Of a DNA stretch of 64,000 bases, positions 55,765-64,000 are shown piece by piece (the stretch's first letter is position 1; each line of letters begins with the position of its first letter). Below the pieces are notes generated by a model that saw only the letters and a list, made by a program, of their open reading frames with translations, ran no database searches and was not told the origin of the DNA. Source of the stretch: Symsagittifera roscoffensis (lineage: Eukaryota > Xenacoelomorpha > Acoela > Convolutidae); assembly GCF_963678635.1 (NCBI RefSeq), contig NC_087065.1, positions 67,549,374 to 67,613,373 of the forward strand, given 5' to 3'. The translations under genes and the position numbers were made by a program.

Positions 55765-56448
55765 GAGTGCATCCATTCGATTGAGAGTTTCCGAAAGTAG
55801 TCTACATTGCAAGTCACAATTTTTCATGTTAAAGATAAATACATCTCTGATCCACTTCTGTTCTGCATTGATTCCAATTTCACATCATCTTGCTAAATCT
55901 GATAAAGCGCCCCAAAACTTTTCGCAGGATCCTCTATCCTTTTGTTTCCTGCTCAATAATTTATATCGTTCAAACGTTATAATAGTTGGTTTGATAAAAA
56001 CCGATTCTGGCAGTTCGTGAAATTCTTGGATCGAGATTCCTAGGACTTTTACCCCTGGATGTTTCTGGGCGAATAATCTTTTTGCTTCCGCTCCTAAGGC
56101 CAAGTATAGGATTGAACTTACTTTTTTATTGGCCTCATGTCTCCTCATTCCTACAAATTTCCGTTTCTCTTCTGCTAGTCTCTTCTCTTCGGCGTGTTCA
56201 TAGACTCGCATTACTTCTATATTCCTGGCCTCCCTGGCTTTCCTCTGTTGGTCAGTTTCTGACTCCTGGGCGCCTCTTAGGATCGGTAACGTCGTCTCCC
56301 CTTCCACTGGTTCTTTAAGATTGCCTATGTCTAGGTTTTCCTTCGCAATGATATCCAAATGGAATTGCTCTATCCAGTTGTTCCATTGGGTGGGAGGTTC
56401 TACCGTGTGGTTCGGCCAAAAGGCGGGTAAAGTTGTTGACTGCGCCAT
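55765..56448 (-). pseudogene. Gag of the 6.4-kb element
   Basis: 187 open codons from ATG 56448 (MAQSTTLPAFWPNH) to a TGA at 55885, then the same frame continues with CEIGINAEQKWIRDVFIFNM and LLSETLNRMDAL, a capsid C-terminal helix set typical of Gypsy Gag. A proline/Trp-rich start (NWIEQFHLDI), a Glu/Lys/Arg helix and an FHELPESVF stretch are seen. The ATG follows the LTR directly. Forms the particle in active relatives. Confidence 0.75.
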
Positions 56449-56653
56449 AATAAAGATTTAGGTTTACCACTGGTAACTATTGGATCTAACTAAGATTAAA
56501 ACTGAATAAAAAGTAATGTAAGAAAATAAACTGACTGTAGTCTAAAAAGAGCAACTAGTGACTCGAAGTCCAAGGGACTTCGGAGAGTGGACATTAACTG
56601 GTACTTAATTAACAGTAGAGGTCAAGGTTACAACATACTAAAATACTAAATCA
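56449..56653 (-). repeat. 5' LTR of the 6.4-kb element
   Basis: 205 bp, matches 50278-50480. It is followed on the minus strand, without spacer, by ATGGCGCAGTCAAC, in which TGGCGCAG may be the primer-binding site. Confidence 0.85.

Positions 56654-56655
<2 letters not shown>

Positions 56656-56734
<79 letters not shown>
56656..56734. repeat. (TA)n microsatellite
   Basis: About 39 uninterrupted TA units adjoining the LTR. Confidence 0.98.
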
Positions 56735-56737
<3 letters not shown>

Positions 56738-56824
56738 CGCAACTCTTCGAAAATTAGTCTCATCTACTTTGTTTATTACAACATAAATAAGTTCAAACTC
56801 TTCCGCACTTAAGTCCGAATGGAT

Positions 56825-57024
56825 NNNNNNNNNNNNNNNNNNNNNNNNNNNNNNNNNNNNNNNNNNNNNNNNNNNNNNNNNNNNNNNNNNNNNNNNNNNN
56901 NNNNNNNNNNNNNNNNNNNNNNNNNNNNNNNNNNNNNNNNNNNNNNNNNNNNNNNNNNNNNNNNNNNNNNNNNNNNNNNNNNNNNNNNNNNNNNNNNNNN
57001 NNNNNNNNNNNNNNNNNNNNNNNN
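56825..57024. other. Assembly gap (200 N)
   Basis: Exactly 200 N. The 5' part of the next Gypsy element, with its gag and LTR, is missing at or before it. Confidence 0.98.
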
Positions 57025-57089
57025 AAATAGAGCAATGATTGAAACAGGAGATAGAAAAGTAGAAGTTAAATGAGACGTTAGGTTGGTCG

Positions 57090-58238
57090 GTGCCGGTGCC
57101 AGAAGCCGTAGCAGGGTCGACAAAGAGTGGAAATTGCAACACTCTGAAAATGGTGACGGGAAAGCCATTCGGCATAACAAAGATCGGAGCCAGGATAATG
57201 TCAATAATCACTGTGGGCGGCCATGAAGTAACGAGGAACTTGAACGATCCCAGCGATCAGACAATAATGCACATTGATGTGTACGCAGATTACTTGAGTG
57301 CGATAAGTCCACAGATGACCTCTAGAGCCTTGAGGGCGCTACTCATAAGAGGTGGCAGCAAGTCAGTCCGTGTTGAGAACAGATATACAGAAGCTTATGG
57401 TTCGCATGAGGTGATGCTAATTATAGATGGGATAAACATCTATACGAAAACCATGATAACAAGTGATGAAGATCTAGCGGGGCAGATCTACGTGGGCAAA
57501 GAAGAACTAAAAGTGAGATCGATTGGACACTGCGCCATGCTGGAAGAAGATGCGATGCACATCGGGACGGAAGCGGACGTATCAGCACATGTGCTGGACA
57601 TAAGTGGCAAGAAGACTCTGTTACGAGGGTTACTTGATACGGGAGCGGTCTTGAGTGTTATACCAATCGAAACTTGGGAACGAATGGGTTTTGACAAAGA
57701 TGACTTGATAGACTCGAGAATACGGCTATCAGCTGCGAACAAAGGGGCGCTGCGGGTACTAGGCAGAACACCAATAATAGCCCTAAATCTACGGGAGCGC
57801 AACCTGTGGATGAACTTTCTTGTGGTGGAGAACCTAGACGAGTCTGACCAGTTCAATTTAGGCAGAGACCTCATCAGGAACTTCGACGTAACGTATGATC
57901 TAAACAATGCCATGTTCAGGATTCGAAACCCGGATAGGAAGTACGTAATTAAACTGGTAAAACTGATAATGGCAAATGAAAATAAAGCGCCGGTGTTCTT
58001 GAAAAGAAGGGTGAGGCTGAAAGCGAACAAAGCGGCAATTGTAGGCTTACGGATGAAAAATTGTAATGAATTAAGTGATAGTAAGCAAGTATATATAGTC
58101 CCCAACAGTCAAAGTGCTGCTGTTTTAGGAAGATCCTTCTTGATAACCAAGAGCGGTCTCTTGTTGAATACTCTTGACATACCCATAACAATCCAGAGGG
58201 AGAGGAAGTTGGGATATGCCTTACCCGTGAAAACTTGA
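57090..58238 (+). CDS. Protease-containing ORF
   Basis: 382 codons, open. The retropepsin site LLDTGAVLSVI is at residues 181-191. A downstream strand region has LGRTPIIALNL and NLGRDLI, matching the usual C-terminal part of Gypsy proteases. Residues 20-170 are of a kind often found before protease in this group (MSIITVGGHEV, QIYVGKEELKVRSIG); a zinc-knuckle part is not seen, so gag is probably beyond the gap. The last 80 residues (KANKAAIVGLRMKN onward) lead into RT. The start Met lies only 65 bp from the gap and may not be native. The RT ORF follows after a 190-bp frame-broken stretch. Confidence 0.75.
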   Translation: MPVPEAVAGSTKSGNCNTLKMVTGKPFGITKIGARIMSIITVGGHEVTRNLNDPSDQTIMHIDVYADYLSAISPQMTSRALRALLIRGGSKSVRVENRYTEAYGSHEVMLIIDGINIYTKTMITSDEDLAGQIYVGKEELKVRSIGHCAMLEEDAMHIGTEADVSAHVLDISGKKTLLRGLLDTGAVLSVIPIETWERMGFDKDDLIDSRIRLSAANKGALRVLGRTPIIALNLRERNLWMNFLVVENLDESDQFNLGRDLIRNFDVTYDLNNAMFRIRNPDRKYVIKLVKLIMANENKAPVFLKRRVRLKANKAAIVGLRMKNCNELSDSKQVYIVPNSQSAAVLGRSFLITKSGLLLNTLDIPITIQRERKLGYALPVKT

Positions 58239-58428
58239 TATGAAAGGACTGAAAATATAAAAAAGAATGAAGTACTTGAATGTCCCAATCACAGGGACAA
58301 GATTTGCATCTTGAGACGATTGAATAAAATAAAAAAGTTCATCAGGTTTTGTAAAGTCATTTAAGTCAGAGACAGATGATGGACTCTCGAGTTGTTCAAA
58401 TTTCCCAGAAAGACCAACATTAGAGGGA

Positions 58429-60153
58429 ATGGAATTGGATAAACCAGTTTTACCTGAAATAGAGCATTTAAGGGGTAAGGTAACGGATGAACAGCTCGAG
58501 GCCATCAAGGACGTACTAGAGCGGAACGAGGAAGTTTTTTCGAGACATAAGGCAGACATTGGATGTTGTAATTTTGTTGAACATGAAATAGAGCTTGAGG
58601 AGTCTGCGGTACCGCACAGGGAGGGGGCGAGGCGCATGACCCCACACAAATCGGATGCGTGTAGGAAAGAGATAGAGACACTACTAGAGTATGATATGAT
58701 AGAACCATCCAAATCACCGTGGGCGTGTGAAGTAGTGATGGCCAAAAAGAAAGGCGATCAATTGAGGTTTTGTTGTGACTTTCGGTATCTGAACTCCGTC
58801 ACGGTGAAGGATGCCTATCCCATACCTAGGATTGATGAGAGCCTCTCGAAGTTAGGTGATGCAAAAATTTTTACGACTCTTGATTTAGGTTCGGCTTTTT
58901 GGCAGGTCCCGTTGAGGAAACAGGACAGGGACAAAACAGGGTTCGCCTGCAAGTTGGGGCTGTTTCAATGGAAACGGATGCCGTTTGGTCTTTGCAATGC
59001 CACGGCTACATTTCAACGGTTGATGGCACATGCATTGATAGGTGTGACAAAGAAGTATGGCAATCTGGTAATGTGCTACGTGGATGACGTGGTAATAGCG
59101 ACGCCAACACTGGAAGATCACATCGAGCGACTGGAAGAGGTGTTTGCATGCATGAAGAGGTCGGGGCTAAAGTGCACACCATCAAAACGTGAGATACTCA
59201 AGGATTCGATAAAATACTTGGGGAGGATGGTGGACAGGCACGGCATCAGACCAGATCCAGATGCAGTTGAAGCAGTTATAACTTGGAAATCGCCAAACAC
59301 GGAACACCAGTTGATGAGCTTCCTGGGCTTTGCGAACTATTACAGGGAATTCATCAAGGGCTACGCGGATAAGGTATCCCCGATGCAACAATTAATGAGA
59401 CACAAAGGCAAGAAGTTCACGTGGAACAACGCAGCTGAAGAATCATTCCAGAGAATAAAGAAAGAGTTGTGCGAGACACCGGTGTTAGGGATGCCAACGG
59501 AGAAAGGGATGTACGTGCTGGATACGGATGCGCCGGTAGTCGCGATTTCTGGAATTCTCCATCAAGAACAGGTATGGAACGGGAAAACAGTCTTAAGACC
59601 AATAGCGTACGGGAGCAAAGTCTTGAGTGATACGGAAATGAAGTTTGGGGCGCCGAAAGCAGAGATGTTCGCGGTGGTTAACTTTGTCGAGAAATATAGA
59701 GCATACCTAGGCAGTGAGCCATTCAAGCTGCGAGTCGACAACAGGGCACTCAGCTGGCTGAAGACGTACTCAATGGACCAGAGCTACATTGGGAGGTGGA
59801 TAGTTCGCCTGGACGGGTACAACATGATAATTGAGCACAGAACAAGAGACAAACATCAAAATGCCGATAGCTTGAGTAAGAAGACGGAGTTCTACGAGAG
59901 ACAGGAACAGAGGGAGGCGAATAGGCCAGAAATAAAAGAGGGCTTTTCCTTCATTGATAAGGAAACGTATGATAGTCTTCCACTCACGAGATGGCTCGAC
60001 AAGTCAGGCAAACCGATAGAAGATCACCCCAAAGTACCAAAAGAGCCTCCAGAGAAAACAACCTTGAAGAAGACCCGAGGGATGCCGATAGGGATAATGC
60101 TCAAGTCAAAAATTGTGAGGGAGACGTTCAAGGCTATGATCTCAACCAGGTAG
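58429..60153 (+). CDS. Reverse transcriptase-RNase H
   Basis: 574 open codons; the frame is also open upstream to about 58337 without a Met. RT: residues 105-122 (AKKKGDQLRFCCDFRYLN), catalytic FTTLDLGSAFWQVPL (Asp152), FKRMPFGL-type WKRMPFGLCNATATFQ (182-196), YVDD at 217-220, YLGRMVDRHGI (263-273) and MSFLGFANYYREFI (296-309). RNase H: VLDTDAPVVAISGIL (about 363-377), Glu and Asp motifs KAEMFAVV and LRVDNRAL, then HQNADSLSK. All RT motifs are intact. Typical Ty3/Gypsy order. Confidence 0.9.
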   Translation: MELDKPVLPEIEHLRGKVTDEQLEAIKDVLERNEEVFSRHKADIGCCNFVEHEIELEESAVPHREGARRMTPHKSDACRKEIETLLEYDMIEPSKSPWACEVVMAKKKGDQLRFCCDFRYLNSVTVKDAYPIPRIDESLSKLGDAKIFTTLDLGSAFWQVPLRKQDRDKTGFACKLGLFQWKRMPFGLCNATATFQRLMAHALIGVTKKYGNLVMCYVDDVVIATPTLEDHIERLEEVFACMKRSGLKCTPSKREILKDSIKYLGRMVDRHGIRPDPDAVEAVITWKSPNTEHQLMSFLGFANYYREFIKGYADKVSPMQQLMRHKGKKFTWNNAAEESFQRIKKELCETPVLGMPTEKGMYVLDTDAPVVAISGILHQEQVWNGKTVLRPIAYGSKVLSDTEMKFGAPKAEMFAVVNFVEKYRAYLGSEPFKLRVDNRALSWLKTYSMDQSYIGRWIVRLDGYNMIIEHRTRDKHQNADSLSKKTEFYERQEQREANRPEIKEGFSFIDKETYDSLPLTRWLDKSGKPIEDHPKVPKEPPEKTTLKKTRGMPIGIMLKSKIVRETFKAMISTR

Positions 60154-61161
60154 AAACGGGAGAAGCACAGATAGATGAGGACTTGATGAGATTACTCGAG
60201 AAACTGGCAGATGATAAACCTGTGATCGAAGGAAAGGGCAAGGAGGGACCGGAAGTCACGATACTGCGAAGGAGTGAGACAGTCGGCGGCGAAAACTCCT
60301 TAGAAGAGAGTAATCCTGATGGGACAAAAATCGTGCAGTCACTGGTTGAAAAAATCCCTGATGACATAATTGAGCGGACTGGGGTTAGGAAAAAGAAAGT
60401 GGCGTTTAAGGAGGAAGCTGAACACATTGGAATAGGTCAAGAGTCCGGGGAGTGGCCCACAGAGGAAGAAGATGCTGGAGGAAAAAAAATTGTCCGGGGA
60501 GTGTGAAGAATGGGATAAAGATTCGGAGGGCAGCAGCGACGACCAAGATAGTTTGTGCATGATACTGGCGGAAGAGAAGATCAGACACCGCGACAGGGAG
60601 CTGCAGACGGATACCTCATCAAGAACATACAACTTGGATCAGCAAGAAGTGCGGCGAGGTGAAGAACTTGAGAAAATTGCGGTATCGAGGAAACCGTTCA
60701 GGGAACTATCATGCAACTCAAATGTCAGAACGAATCTGGTGCCAGAAGAAGATAGAAAGATCATGAAAAGGATAGTATGCGTAAAGCTGAAAGATGACAT
60801 CCACAACCCTGGGGAAATGAATGGTCAGATAATGGCACTAAAGGAACATGTCAAGGCGAGATATAGGCTGTCGGATCTAATAAGGGCCCAAAAGAATGAC
60901 AAGATGACAAGTAGCCTCTCCAAATGGATCCGGACGGGGTCCAAAGAGAAGGGGGACCTGGAAAAAGACAGCTACAAGATCTTGAGCCAGTTCTACAAAG
61001 AAAGAAAAGATTTACTCAATCACACAGCTGATGGGGTGGTAGCGTGCAAGAGAAAGGATGAGGAGAAGGTATTACACAAGCATAACCTCATCATATTGCC
61101 ACAGTTGTATCAGACCGAAGTGTTATTCAGAGCGCACGATCAAATGGGCACCAGGGGATAG
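60075..61161 (+). pseudogene. Acidic linker and integrase zinc-binding start
   Basis: Two frames: 59991-60506 (coding character from about 60080) and 60472-61161, overlapping at an A-run (60481-60488). The first is Glu/Asp-rich (QIDEDLMRLLEKLADDKP). The second contains a long charged helical region and ends with KHNLIILPQLYQTEVLFRAH, the start of the integrase HHCC finger with its first His residues. The frame is lost at 61150, before the Cys pair. A linker of some 280 residues between RNase H and integrase is unusually long. Function of the linker unknown. Confidence 0.6.
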
Positions 61162-61195
61162 ACAAGGTGCAACATAGAATACTTCACAGGTTTGA

Positions 61196-62014
61196 TTGAC
61201 CAGATTAAGGAAAGCCTGCGAGAGATGGGTAAATGCATGCCTAGCATGCCTGCAAGTGAAAGACCCAAGGAAGATGAAGTTCCCACTCAAGTCCGTTGTG
61301 AGCTCGGAATTCAACGAAGTCGTGCAAATAGACCACCAGAAGATCTGTATGACAGAGTCGGGATATAACCAGATACTAGTCATAATAGATCACTTCACAA
61401 AGCTGGCAGAAGCGGTGCCGTGTCAGACAACCTCGGCAGAGGAAACTTGTGACCACCTGATAACACATTGGATATCACGTTATGGCTGTCCCATGACATT
61501 TCAGTCGGACAACGGCAAAGCCTTCGTGGGAGACCTGACGAAAGAATTGATGAAGAGGTCTCACATAGCTCAAGCGCACTCAACGACCTACCATCCCCAG
61601 ACCAACGCGTTGGTAGAGAGGCAGAATAGAACGTTGGTGAACATGCTGAGGGTATACTGCTCAAGGTACATGACGGATTGGGATAAATATCTGCCGCAGG
61701 TGGTAGGGGCGTACAACAGTACGCAACACTCAACAACAGGAATCAGTCCCTTCATGATGTTGACGGGCAAGGAAAGAGCAATGCCTCTATTATTCTTTTA
61801 CCCGGAGTACAAAGGGAAAAAGACGTCGCCTCAAGCTTATGTGAAAGAAACGGTCAGGAGACAGCAGGAACTAAACGAGCTCTGCAGGAGGAATACTGCG
61901 CAAGCACAAATGAGACAGCGCAAGAAATACGATGAAAAGATATTGCAAGCAAAACCATATGCAGTGGGTCTTCCAGAATGTCATACCTCCAAAAGGGACA
62001 AAGAAACTACTTAA
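61196..62014 (+). CDS. Integrase core
   Basis: 272 open codons. The Cys pair CLACLQ (15-18) completes the zinc finger begun in the previous frame. Catalytic Asp46 (VQIDHQK), Asp105 (QSDNGKAF) and Glu141 (NALVERQNRTLVNM) have the DD35E spacing. TYHPQTN and AYNSTQHSTTGISPFMML are standard integrase segments. The frame is lost near 61985, just before the GPY/F-like module in the next ORF. Core residues are intact, but frameshifts on both sides prevent a full Pol. Confidence 0.85.
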   Translation: MTRLRKACERWVNACLACLQVKDPRKMKFPLKSVVSSEFNEVVQIDHQKICMTESGYNQILVIIDHFTKLAEAVPCQTTSAEETCDHLITHWISRYGCPMTFQSDNGKAFVGDLTKELMKRSHIAQAHSTTYHPQTNALVERQNRTLVNMLRVYCSRYMTDWDKYLPQVVGAYNSTQHSTTGISPFMMLTGKERAMPLLFFYPEYKGKKTSPQAYVKETVRRQQELNELCRRNTAQAQMRQRKKYDEKILQAKPYAVGLPECHTSKRDKETT

Positions 62015-63272
62015 GAAACGGAGAGGACCATTCATGATAACGGAAGTACACCAACAAGGACGGTTCTACCGTTTGAGTACGGGGCGCGCAGCACATTATG
62101 AAAATCTGAAGCCTCATGTACCATCCCCAGAAGACTGGTGCGTACCGCAGAACATGGAAGGACTCGAGTACCTACTGGTGGAGCCAGCGTGTGAGGTGAA
62201 TGAAAAAGGCACCAGAGAGAAATACGATGGCAACGAGGGCTTGAGTTTGGACGACAATGAAAAAATAGAAGCGGATTCAGAGGCAGAATCCTTTGTGGAA
62301 GAAGATTGGAACGATCAGGAGCAGGACGAGGTGCCGAAGTGGACCGAACCAGACTTGCCGATAACGGCAGGAACCAGGAGCGGTAATCGTAAACGGACAG
62401 GCGTGAGATACAATAGTTACGGGGATGACTTTTTGATTGACAAGATACGGCCTGAAGAATTGGGCGACGATTTACTGAGTGTGGGCGAAATGGTGGCAGA
62501 CAATGAATGGCAAATCATCAACGACAGCAAACATTACCCAAAGGAGGACTACTCCACACCAGAACAAGAAACAGATCTGGAGCAGAGCGAGATAGAGAGG
62601 AGGGAGAACACGAACCTGAGAATACTAGAGTGGATGCTTGAGGTCGAGAGCAAAGGAGATGAAGGGCTAAGCATCCAGCAGGTCGACGTGTCAGCAGAAC
62701 AACACGTGAAAACGGAAGATCCCCTCTTCGGTTGGACGGCAACCGACAGGCTGCTCGAAATATCACCAGATAATTTAGACCCAGTATCATCGACGGTGAC
62801 GTCGATAAATTTTTTTGTCCGGGGATTGGGGGTAGGATTTATCCACAGCGAAAATTTGATGATAAAAAAGCTCAAGGAAGTAAGGGAAACAAATGAGCTG
62901 GAACTGGGCGAGGAGCAGGCTGAGCCTACCATAGGAAGGAATTTCAAGACAAAATTCGAAATTCCGAATGAATACTCAGAGAACATCATGATTACGGACA
63001 GCGACTCCATCCTGTCAGACAGGACCAGCGCAATTTGTATAACAGCGGACATGAGCTTCAGATCAAGACTAGAAGCCGACTTCAGAAGACAGTACCAGAA
63101 CGTGGAGTTTCTATTCAGACAGAGACCGGGGCTGGGAGGAATGGCTGCGCTTCCCCCATCAGTGGCACAAGTCCCGGGCAAATACCTGTGCTTTCTAGTG
63201 ACGAGGGTCAATGAAAGGAATACGATAGCACGTGATGTTATCACTAACGAGACTGAGGTATTTCATGATTGA
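61932..63272 (+). CDS. Pol C-terminus: GPY/F module, acidic region, macro-like start
   Basis: 446 open codons. The first 15 or so overlap the integrase ORF in another frame. KKLLKKRRGPFMITEVHQQG (about residues 24-43) with YENLKPH is a GPY/F-like module. Residues 75-340 are acidic and low-complexity, with SGNRKRTGVRYNSYGDDF, the tail motif of this Pol type. From about residue 355: SDRTSAICITADMSFRSRLE, then RQRPGLGGMAALPP and GKYLCFLVTRVNE. This follows the order of strands and loops of macro domains of the OARD1/TARG1 type. The frame is broken near 63240; the rest is in 63232-63423. Confidence 0.65.
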   Translation: MKRYCKQNHMQWVFQNVIPPKGTKKLLKKRRGPFMITEVHQQGRFYRLSTGRAAHYENLKPHVPSPEDWCVPQNMEGLEYLLVEPACEVNEKGTREKYDGNEGLSLDDNEKIEADSEAESFVEEDWNDQEQDEVPKWTEPDLPITAGTRSGNRKRTGVRYNSYGDDFLIDKIRPEELGDDLLSVGEMVADNEWQIINDSKHYPKEDYSTPEQETDLEQSEIERRENTNLRILEWMLEVESKGDEGLSIQQVDVSAEQHVKTEDPLFGWTATDRLLEISPDNLDPVSSTVTSINFFVRGLGVGFIHSENLMIKKLKEVRETNELELGEEQAEPTIGRNFKTKFEIPNEYSENIMITDSDSILSDRTSAICITADMSFRSRLEADFRRQYQNVEFLFRQRPGLGGMAALPPSVAQVPGKYLCFLVTRVNERNTIARDVITNETEVFHD

Positions 63273-63423
63273 AAGAGGGATAATGGAGGTCTCGATGCCC
63301 GTTTATGACCCAAACAGGGGTAAATTGAGCCCAAAGGAGTTATATGCCATCCTACACGTGGTCTTCGCAGAAACGGAGATAATAGTACACCTACACAAGA
63401 AATACTACTTGAGTATCGCCTGA
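63232..63423 (+). pseudogene. End of the macro-like domain
   Basis: 63 codons: LRYFMIERGIMEVSMPVYDP, NRGKLSPKELYAILHVVFAE and TEIIVHLHKKYYLS. The SMPVYDPNRGKL segment sits where OARD1-type macro domains have their SMPRIGCGLD-like substrate loop, but the Gly-Gly of canonical ADP-ribose binders is not kept. Whether it binds or hydrolyses ADP-ribose cannot be told. It follows 63272 after a frame change. Confidence 0.6.
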
Positions 63424-63520
63424 GCTACGGGTGGACAACGGAAGTCTTGAGTTGGGGGTACATGTGGATCTTGAGCAAGGGTACGTGGGGACCTCGGGGC
63501 AGGTAGTTGGATTTTAACGT

Positions 63521-63712
63521 GACTGGTATGACAATTATAATTTAAAAAAAAGACGGTGCTAAAACATTAAATGAATCTGCATGCTCTTAACAAACTTCCT
63601 TTTGAAATATTTTAATAAAACAAATGAAGGGATAAGGTTTTAACTACAAAAATGGGGGGGTTCTAGGTTAGGAACATGACACCTTAACCTAAAAAGTTGA
63701 TTTTACTTTCAG
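63521..63712. other. AT-rich DNA before candidate exon
   Basis: Intron-like, ending with the pyrimidine-rich acceptor TTTTACTTTCAG at 63701-63712. Confidence 0.4.
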
Positions 63713-64000
63713 ATTGATTTGATTAAATCGAAGTTGACGACTCAAACACACTCATTGGAAAGAGAACAGAAGGTTTTGAACAAAGTTCAGGAGCAGCAAC
63801 ATTCGGAAGAGAATTCTCAAACACTCAAGTTGGTACGGTAACACTCAAGTTGGTACGGTAACACTCAAGTTGGTACGCTAATTCTCGAGTTGGTTGGTGC
63901 GCGAGATAATCTAGAAATTGTAAAAATTGCAGATCGATTTTGGAAGTCCATGCCTGCGGCGCTAAAGAGGCCGACGCTTGATGAGTTGTACAGACGCTTG
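63713..64000 (+). pseudogene. Candidate host exon, coiled-coil, interrupted by minisatellite
   Basis: After an acceptor-like TTTTACTTTCAG, one frame runs to the window end with a single stop (63839-63841). First part: KSKLTTQTHSLEREQKVLNK with Gln/Glu-rich coiled-coil character. Second part, after the repeat: ELVGARDNLEIVKIADRFWK and AALKRPTLDELYRRL. The stop lies inside the 20-bp tandem repeat at 63821-63880, whose total 60 bp keeps the outer frame in phase. No family recognised; the gene would continue beyond the window. Confidence 0.4.
63821..63880 (+). repeat. 20-bp minisatellite, three units
   Basis: ACACTCAAGTTGGTACGGTA twice, then a third unit with one change (GCTA end); a partial fourth (ATTCTCGAGTTGGT) follows. 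Confidence 0.95.

Larger units (their letters stand above)
50278..56653 (-). mobile_element. 6.4-kb Gypsy LTR element with both LTRs
   Basis: LTRs of about 203 bp at 50278-50480 and 56449-56653, nearly identical apart from scattered changes. Minus-strand order: gag, double zinc knuckle, protease, RT, RNase H, integrase, C-terminal tail, polypurine tract (AGTGGGGAATG, about 50483-50497), LTR. Motifs match the Gypsy group whose Gag carries two knuckles of CxxC-GH-C type. Frames are broken in gag, protease-RT, RNase H and the tail. The right flank is a TA microsatellite, so the target duplication cannot be read. Confidence 0.9.
57025..63520 (+). mobile_element. Gypsy element with macro-like C-terminal domain, 5' truncated
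   Basis: Protease, RT-RNase H, acidic linker, integrase, GPY/F-like module and a long tail with a macro-like domain, all on the plus strand. Base composition is clearly richer in G and C than its surroundings up to about 63520, where it returns to AT-rich. No LTR is seen at either end: the 5' end is lost at the gap and the 3' end lacks a recognisable LTR. Frames are broken near 60090, 60481, 61150, 61990 and 63240. Confidence 0.85.

Noticed and set aside
56651..57211. Long ORFs across the N gap and TA tract
   Set aside because: Products of N and TA translation, not coding sequence.
63821..63880. CRISPR-like repeat array
   Set aside because: Direct head-to-tail repeats without spacers in eukaryotic DNA; this is a minisatellite.
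1..64000. tRNA, rRNA or snRNA genes
   Set aside because: No cloverleaf with A and B boxes or conserved rRNA blocks was recognised by eye; a tRNAscan/Infernal run would settle it.

Overview
This is AT-rich eukaryotic DNA from an animal genome scaffold. There are no bacterial-type operons, one B-box (TRIM-like) host gene, several LTR retrotransposons of the Ty3/Gypsy type, non-autonomous DNA transposons, a TA microsatellite and a 200-base N gap. The species cannot be named from the sequence; the gene and element types suggest an invertebrate. Almost every transposon gene is broken, so most of the window is a transposon graveyard around one intact gene.

Layout. 1-2545: pol fragment (+) of a large Gypsy family, called copy 3 here. 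4310-17225: a second, rearranged copy on the minus strand (copy 2) with gag, integrase, env-like and 3' accessory ORFs but no protease, reverse transcriptase or RNase H. 17902-19145: two tandem copies of a dispersed repeat. 19952-21739: intact 595-codon B-box/coiled-coil/propeller-like gene, with a likely frameshifted N-terminal extension from 19822. 20638-23473 and 23474-44020: tandem duplication of the 3' half of that gene plus downstream DNA. The second unit carries a truncated pseudogene and is split by copy 1 of the large element (24778-42682, 17.9 kb, both LTRs present). 43922-44550: large imperfect palindrome. 46300-47320: decayed Gypsy fragment. 49463-49879: hAT-type MITE with an 8-bp target duplication. 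50278-56653: complete but decayed 6.4 kb Gypsy element on the minus strand. 57025-63520: a third Gypsy type (+), less A-rich, whose 5' part is lost at the gap and whose last ORF ends in a macro-domain-like module. 63713-64000: candidate host exon carrying a 20-bp minisatellite.

The large element is the most unusual object. Copy 1 has a leader ORF beside the primer-binding site, three overlapping ORFs that step through the reading frames into gag, a Gypsy pol (PR-RT-RH-IN-GPY/F), a small two-membrane-segment ORF, a long env-like glycoprotein, a Pro/Ser/Thr-rich ORF joined to env by an ATGA overlap, another 3' ORF, and a last gene-like stretch of different base composition just before the 3' LTR. 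Several of these reappear in copy 2, so they belong to the family. Its sense strand is strongly A-rich and G-poor, which marks the element edges.

All function calls rest on motifs read by eye. Boundaries of decayed parts are approximate, and no database search was run.
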